DNA of 64,000 bases from Desertimonas sp963732335 (lineage in GTDB: Bacteria > Actinomycetota > Acidimicrobiia > Acidimicrobiales > Ilumatobacteraceae), in NCBI GenBank assembly GCA_963732335.1, contig CAVSZO010000006.1, positions 124,001-188,000 of the forward strand, given 5' to 3'. The notes beneath the pieces were generated by a model. That model did not search any database. It was not told where the DNA came from and saw only the letters and a list, made by a program, of their open reading frames with translations. A program made the translations under genes and the position numbers. Each line of letters opens with the position of its first letter. Position 1 is the stretch's first letter. This document shows positions 61,901 to 64,000 of the stretch, in pieces.

Positions 61901-62426
61901 ACAGCCGTCCTCAATCTGGGCGCCGATGCTCTTGCGAATCCGGACGTGGAGCCCAGATCGGGGACCGGCAGCGGTGTCGAGGAGCGTGAACTCGGTGCCG
62001 AAGATCGTCGGCATCCCCAGCTCGCGTGCCGCCTCGGCGAAGCGGACGATGCCGTAGAAGCCGTTGTGATCGGTGAGGGCGAGGGCCTCGAGACCGAGGC
62101 GCGCCGCCTCGGTGACCAGCTCCTCGGGGTGCGACGCCCCGTCGAGGAACGAGAAGTTGGAGTGGCAGTGCAGCTCGGCATAGGGCACCGAGCCGCTACC
62201 CGGACCACCGCGGTCGGATGCTGGCGCCTCGAACGGCTGGCGCTTGCGGCTCCACGCCGGGCCGTCGCCGCCGGCGTTCCACGACGGTGAGCCCGGAGCC
62301 CGCCCGTCCCTTCCCCGATGCCTGCGCCCGCGGGTCGCCGCGTTCCCATGGATCGGTGTCGCCCCCTCGATCGGAGAGGGCCGCCTCCAGCTCACTCCAC
62401 GTCCAATCCGGGTTGTTGAACCCCAC
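58904..62426 (-). CDS. dnaE2: Error-prone DNA polymerase III alpha subunit (DnaE2), frameshifts
   Basis: Damage-inducible C-family polymerase for mutagenic synthesis past lesions, about 1,170 aa. The PHP domain begins YAELHCHSNFSFLDGASHPE near residue 85; catalytic aspartates are in GPPDIDIDIESDRREEVIQYV (nt about 60840-60890), with GRGSAANSAVCYALGVT, FGVPLFQEQLMQMAI-like LGVPLFQEQLMQMAID and the C-terminal OB region VAGVVTHRQRPMTAQGITF. Breaks near nt 62285, 61970, 61218 and 59018; the true end reads MLIRGRLERSEGVVNVV to ASRDFH, stop at 58904. GTG 62426 starts GFNNPDWTWSELEAAL. A LexA-like box lies just upstream. ImuA/ImuB partners are not in the window. Confidence 0.9.
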
Positions 62427-62436
62427 TCGCCCATTA

Positions 62437-62452
62437 TCGAACGTTTGTTTGC
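62437..62452. promoter_or_regulatory. LexA/SOS-box-like site upstream of dnaE2
   Basis: TCGAAC-GTTT-GTTTGC, matching the actinobacterial LexA box TCGAAC-N4-GTTCGA in the whole first half and 4 of 6 bases of the second. It lies 10 bases upstream of the dnaE2 GTG. dnaE2 is LexA-controlled in mycobacteria, so induction by DNA damage is likely. Confidence 0.65.
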
Positions 62453-62468
62453 ATCTGGCAACTTCGGT

Positions 62469-63437
62469 TCAGTCGTCCGACGCCTTTTTCGCCCGAGCCC
62501 GCCGCTTGCCCTCGTGCATCGCCTGCACGCGGCTCACGGGGATGGCGTTGCCCTCGTCGACGAGCTCCTTGGTGAGTCGTTGCGGTTCCGGCATCAGCGC
62601 CGCCCACGGATCGCTGTCGCCAAGGTGGTCGAGAGCGGTGTGGATCGTGAAGTCGGATGGCTGGACGGCGTCGAGGTCGTCCCACCGCAGCGGGAACGAC
62701 ACCGGGACGCCGGGGCGGGCGCGCGGGCTGTACGGCGCGACGACGGTCGCCCCACCGACCCTGGTCGAGTCGACGAAGACCTTGCCGCCGCGATCGTCCT
62801 TGATGAACGCCGTCGTGGCGATCGTCGGGTCGAGCTGCTCGGTGCGTGTGGCGATCGCTCTCGTCGCCGCGGCTGCAGCGTCGATCGTCGTCTCCTCCGT
62901 GTCGATCGGCACGAACACGTGGAGGCCCTTCGCCCCGCTGGTCTTGACCGCACCTTCGAGGCCAACGTCCGCCAGTGCTTGGCGGACCAGTTTGGTGACG
63001 CGCACGACCGCGTCGAAGCCGGCCCCCTCCGGCGGATCGAGATCGAGAATGAGGTGGGTGACACGATCGAGGCGATCGGTTCGCACCAGCGCCGGGTGGT
63101 ACTCGACGGCGCGCTGGTTGGCGAACCACAGCAGCGTCCGGCGGTCGTTGCACAACGCGTACGTCACGTCGCGCTTGGACGACTCGGCCCACAGCGTGAT
63201 CGTCGGCACCCACTCCGGGGTGTACTTCGGCACGTTCTTCTGCATGAACGGCTGCTCGTCACGCTGCACGCGGATCACCGACAACGGCCGATCGGCCAGC
63301 GCCGGAATGATCCGATCAGCGACTCCGTAGAGATAGTCGACGAGCTCTCGCTTTGCCGCCCCGGCGTCGCCGAACAGCGGTTGATCGAGATTCGTCAACT
63401 TGACACCGTCGCGTGTTTCGGCCTCAGCGGATGCCAT
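62469..63437 (-). CDS. Stand-alone LigD-type polymerase domain protein (second copy)
   Basis: 322 aa, intact. DGVKLTNLDQPLFGDAGAAKRELVDY is the family opening; DRPLSVIRVQRDEQPFMQKNVP, the metal-binding aspartates in HLILDLDPPEGAGFDAVVR near residue 152, KTSGAKGLHVFVPID near 187, VAPYSPRARPGVPVSFPLRW and LGDSDPWAALMPEPQRL follow. Clearly a paralogue of the protein at 6622-7647 but of a different subgroup. No ligase domain is fused. ATG 63437; ends 43 bases before the dnaE2 start, same strand, so it may share in a DNA-repair transcript. The C-terminus is Lys/Arg-rich. Confidence 0.88.
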   Translation of the reverse strand: MASAEAETRDGVKLTNLDQPLFGDAGAAKRELVDYLYGVADRIIPALADRPLSVIRVQRDEQPFMQKNVPKYTPEWVPTITLWAESSKRDVTYALCNDRRTLLWFANQRAVEYHPALVRTDRLDRVTHLILDLDPPEGAGFDAVVRVTKLVRQALADVGLEGAVKTSGAKGLHVFVPIDTEETTIDAAAAATRAIATRTEQLDPTIATTAFIKDDRGGKVFVDSTRVGGATVVAPYSPRARPGVPVSFPLRWDDLDAVQPSDFTIHTALDHLGDSDPWAALMPEPQRLTKELVDEGNAIPVSRVQAMHEGKRRARAKKASDD

Positions 63438-63468
63438 CTCCCGATCTTCGCGCCGGCGCTGCGGCGAT

Positions 63469-63993
63469 CTACGCCGCGAAGCGAGCGGACAGCGAGCGGA
63501 GGATGCTGGTGAGGCTCGGCTCGGCGGTGGCGATCGCCTCCTGCCAGGCGAACCAGTGGACCTCCTGGCTCTCCCCCACGGGCGGCGCCGGATCCATCGC
63601 CCCGCCGTCGAACAGGTAGCGCAGGTCGAGGTGGGTGTGTCCGTCCGGGACGTCGTGGACGCTGACGTGGGCGAGCTCGGGCGTTCCGCCGAGGTACTCG
63701 ACGTCCATGCCGGTCTCTTCGACGACCTCTCGCCGGGCGGCCTCCCACGGTGTCTCGCCGGGATCGAGGTGCCCGCCCGGCTGCAACCAGGTGCCGATCT
63801 TCAGGTGGCGCAGCAGCACGATGCCACGCTCGCCGACAACGAAGCCGGAGCCAGTGACATGAACCGGGTCGGCATGCCGATCGAACGGCTCGGGCAAGCG
63901 CCGGACCTCGGCGACGAATCGCTCGATGTCGCTGCGTTCCTGGTCGTCGACAGGCGCCAGCGCGGAGACGGCGGCGACAACCTCTGCACGCAT
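63469..63993 (-). CDS. Nudix hydrolase
   Basis: 174 aa, intact. Complete Nudix box (GGHLDPGETPWEAARREVV then EETG, residues about 73-95), preceded by VVGERGIVLLRHLKIGTWLQPGG and followed by HVSVHDVPDGHTHLDLRYLF, a pattern of Nudix proteins hydrolysing nucleoside diphosphate derivatives; substrate unknown. An N-terminal helical extension of 45 residues has no recognised match. ATG 63993, 7 bases from the window edge, so a longer upstream start cannot be excluded. Likely co-transcribed with the polymerase-domain gene 31 bases downstream. Confidence 0.85.
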   Translation of the reverse strand: MRAEVVAAVSALAPVDDQERSDIERFVAEVRRLPEPFDRHADPVHVTGSGFVVGERGIVLLRHLKIGTWLQPGGHLDPGETPWEAARREVVEETGMDVEYLGGTPELAHVSVHDVPDGHTHLDLRYLFDGGAMDPAPPVGESQEVHWFAWQEAIATAEPSLTSILRSLSARFAA

Positions 63994-64000
63994 GGCCGCG

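Overview
The window is about 64 kb of GC-rich DNA with GTG starts, 4-base ATGA/GTGA gene overlaps and tightly packed operons. The gene families point to an actinobacterium: a 13E12-type DUF222/HNH endonuclease, DUF3039, DUF4031, a LexA-like box before dnaE2, Cgl0159-type inositol genes, stand-alone LigD polymerase domains and LtrA. The overall look suggests class Acidimicrobiia; the class is inference, the phylum is firmer. No rRNA, tRNA, transposase, integrase, CRISPR array or plasmid/phage backbone was recognised, so this looks like ordinary chromosome.

A major caveat is that roughly 40 single-base reading-frame breaks occur in conserved genes, although protein similarity continues in the next frame. 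They are spread over unrelated housekeeping genes, so most are probably sequencing or assembly indels, not true decay. I therefore give full gene spans and state where each frame breaks. The 14.5-31 kb part is almost free of them.

Layout. 0-6.5 kb: the end of a branched-chain amino-acid-type ABC importer (livM-livG-livF), then a catabolic run of alpha/beta hydrolase, zinc alcohol dehydrogenase and short-chain dehydrogenase. Facing it is an acyl-CoA-dehydrogenase-like flavoenzyme behind a palindromic operator. 6.6-14 kb: a LigD-type polymerase, small membrane and secreted proteins, a class II aldolase, an EamA exporter, a rhodanese-ThiF sulfur-carrier activator, DUF952 and a sirtuin. 14.5-25.8 kb: a myo-inositol catabolic locus. 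Sugar ABC importer genes (binding protein, permease, ATPase), iolC, a Cgl0159-type aldolase, iolB and iolD are read leftward, a GntR/HutC regulator is divergent, and an IolE-like isomerase lies nearby. 25.8-35 kb: leucyl aminopeptidase, cobalamin-dependent MetH and a heterodimeric ABC exporter. 35-43 kb: assorted small enzymes (ArsC-like, HNH nuclease, HD hydrolase, quinone reductase, Nudix, LtrA, YbaK).

43-46 kb: an OmpR-like regulator next to an unusual protein that appears to fuse a CPA2 cation/proton antiporter to a degenerate GlnD-like HD region and two ACT domains. 46-59 kb: a probable exported-protein locus. It holds a Tat-exported animal-type heme peroxidase, an array of near-identical FG-GAP repeats leading into a phosphoesterase, a large LuxR-family ATPase regulator, and two adjacent surface proteins sharing an unrecognised C-terminal domain. 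A 27-bp motif (25/27 identical) sits exactly 30 nt before the chosen starts of the peroxidase and the first surface protein, so these genes may form one regulon. 59-64 kb: DNA-damage genes, namely dnaE2 with a LexA-like box, a second LigD-type polymerase domain and a Nudix hydrolase.

The most interesting non-genic signals are intergenic elements built as motif, motif, inverted motif (10.96, 27.5 and 34.97 kb), two of which are copies of one repeat family, and several strong hairpins between genes.
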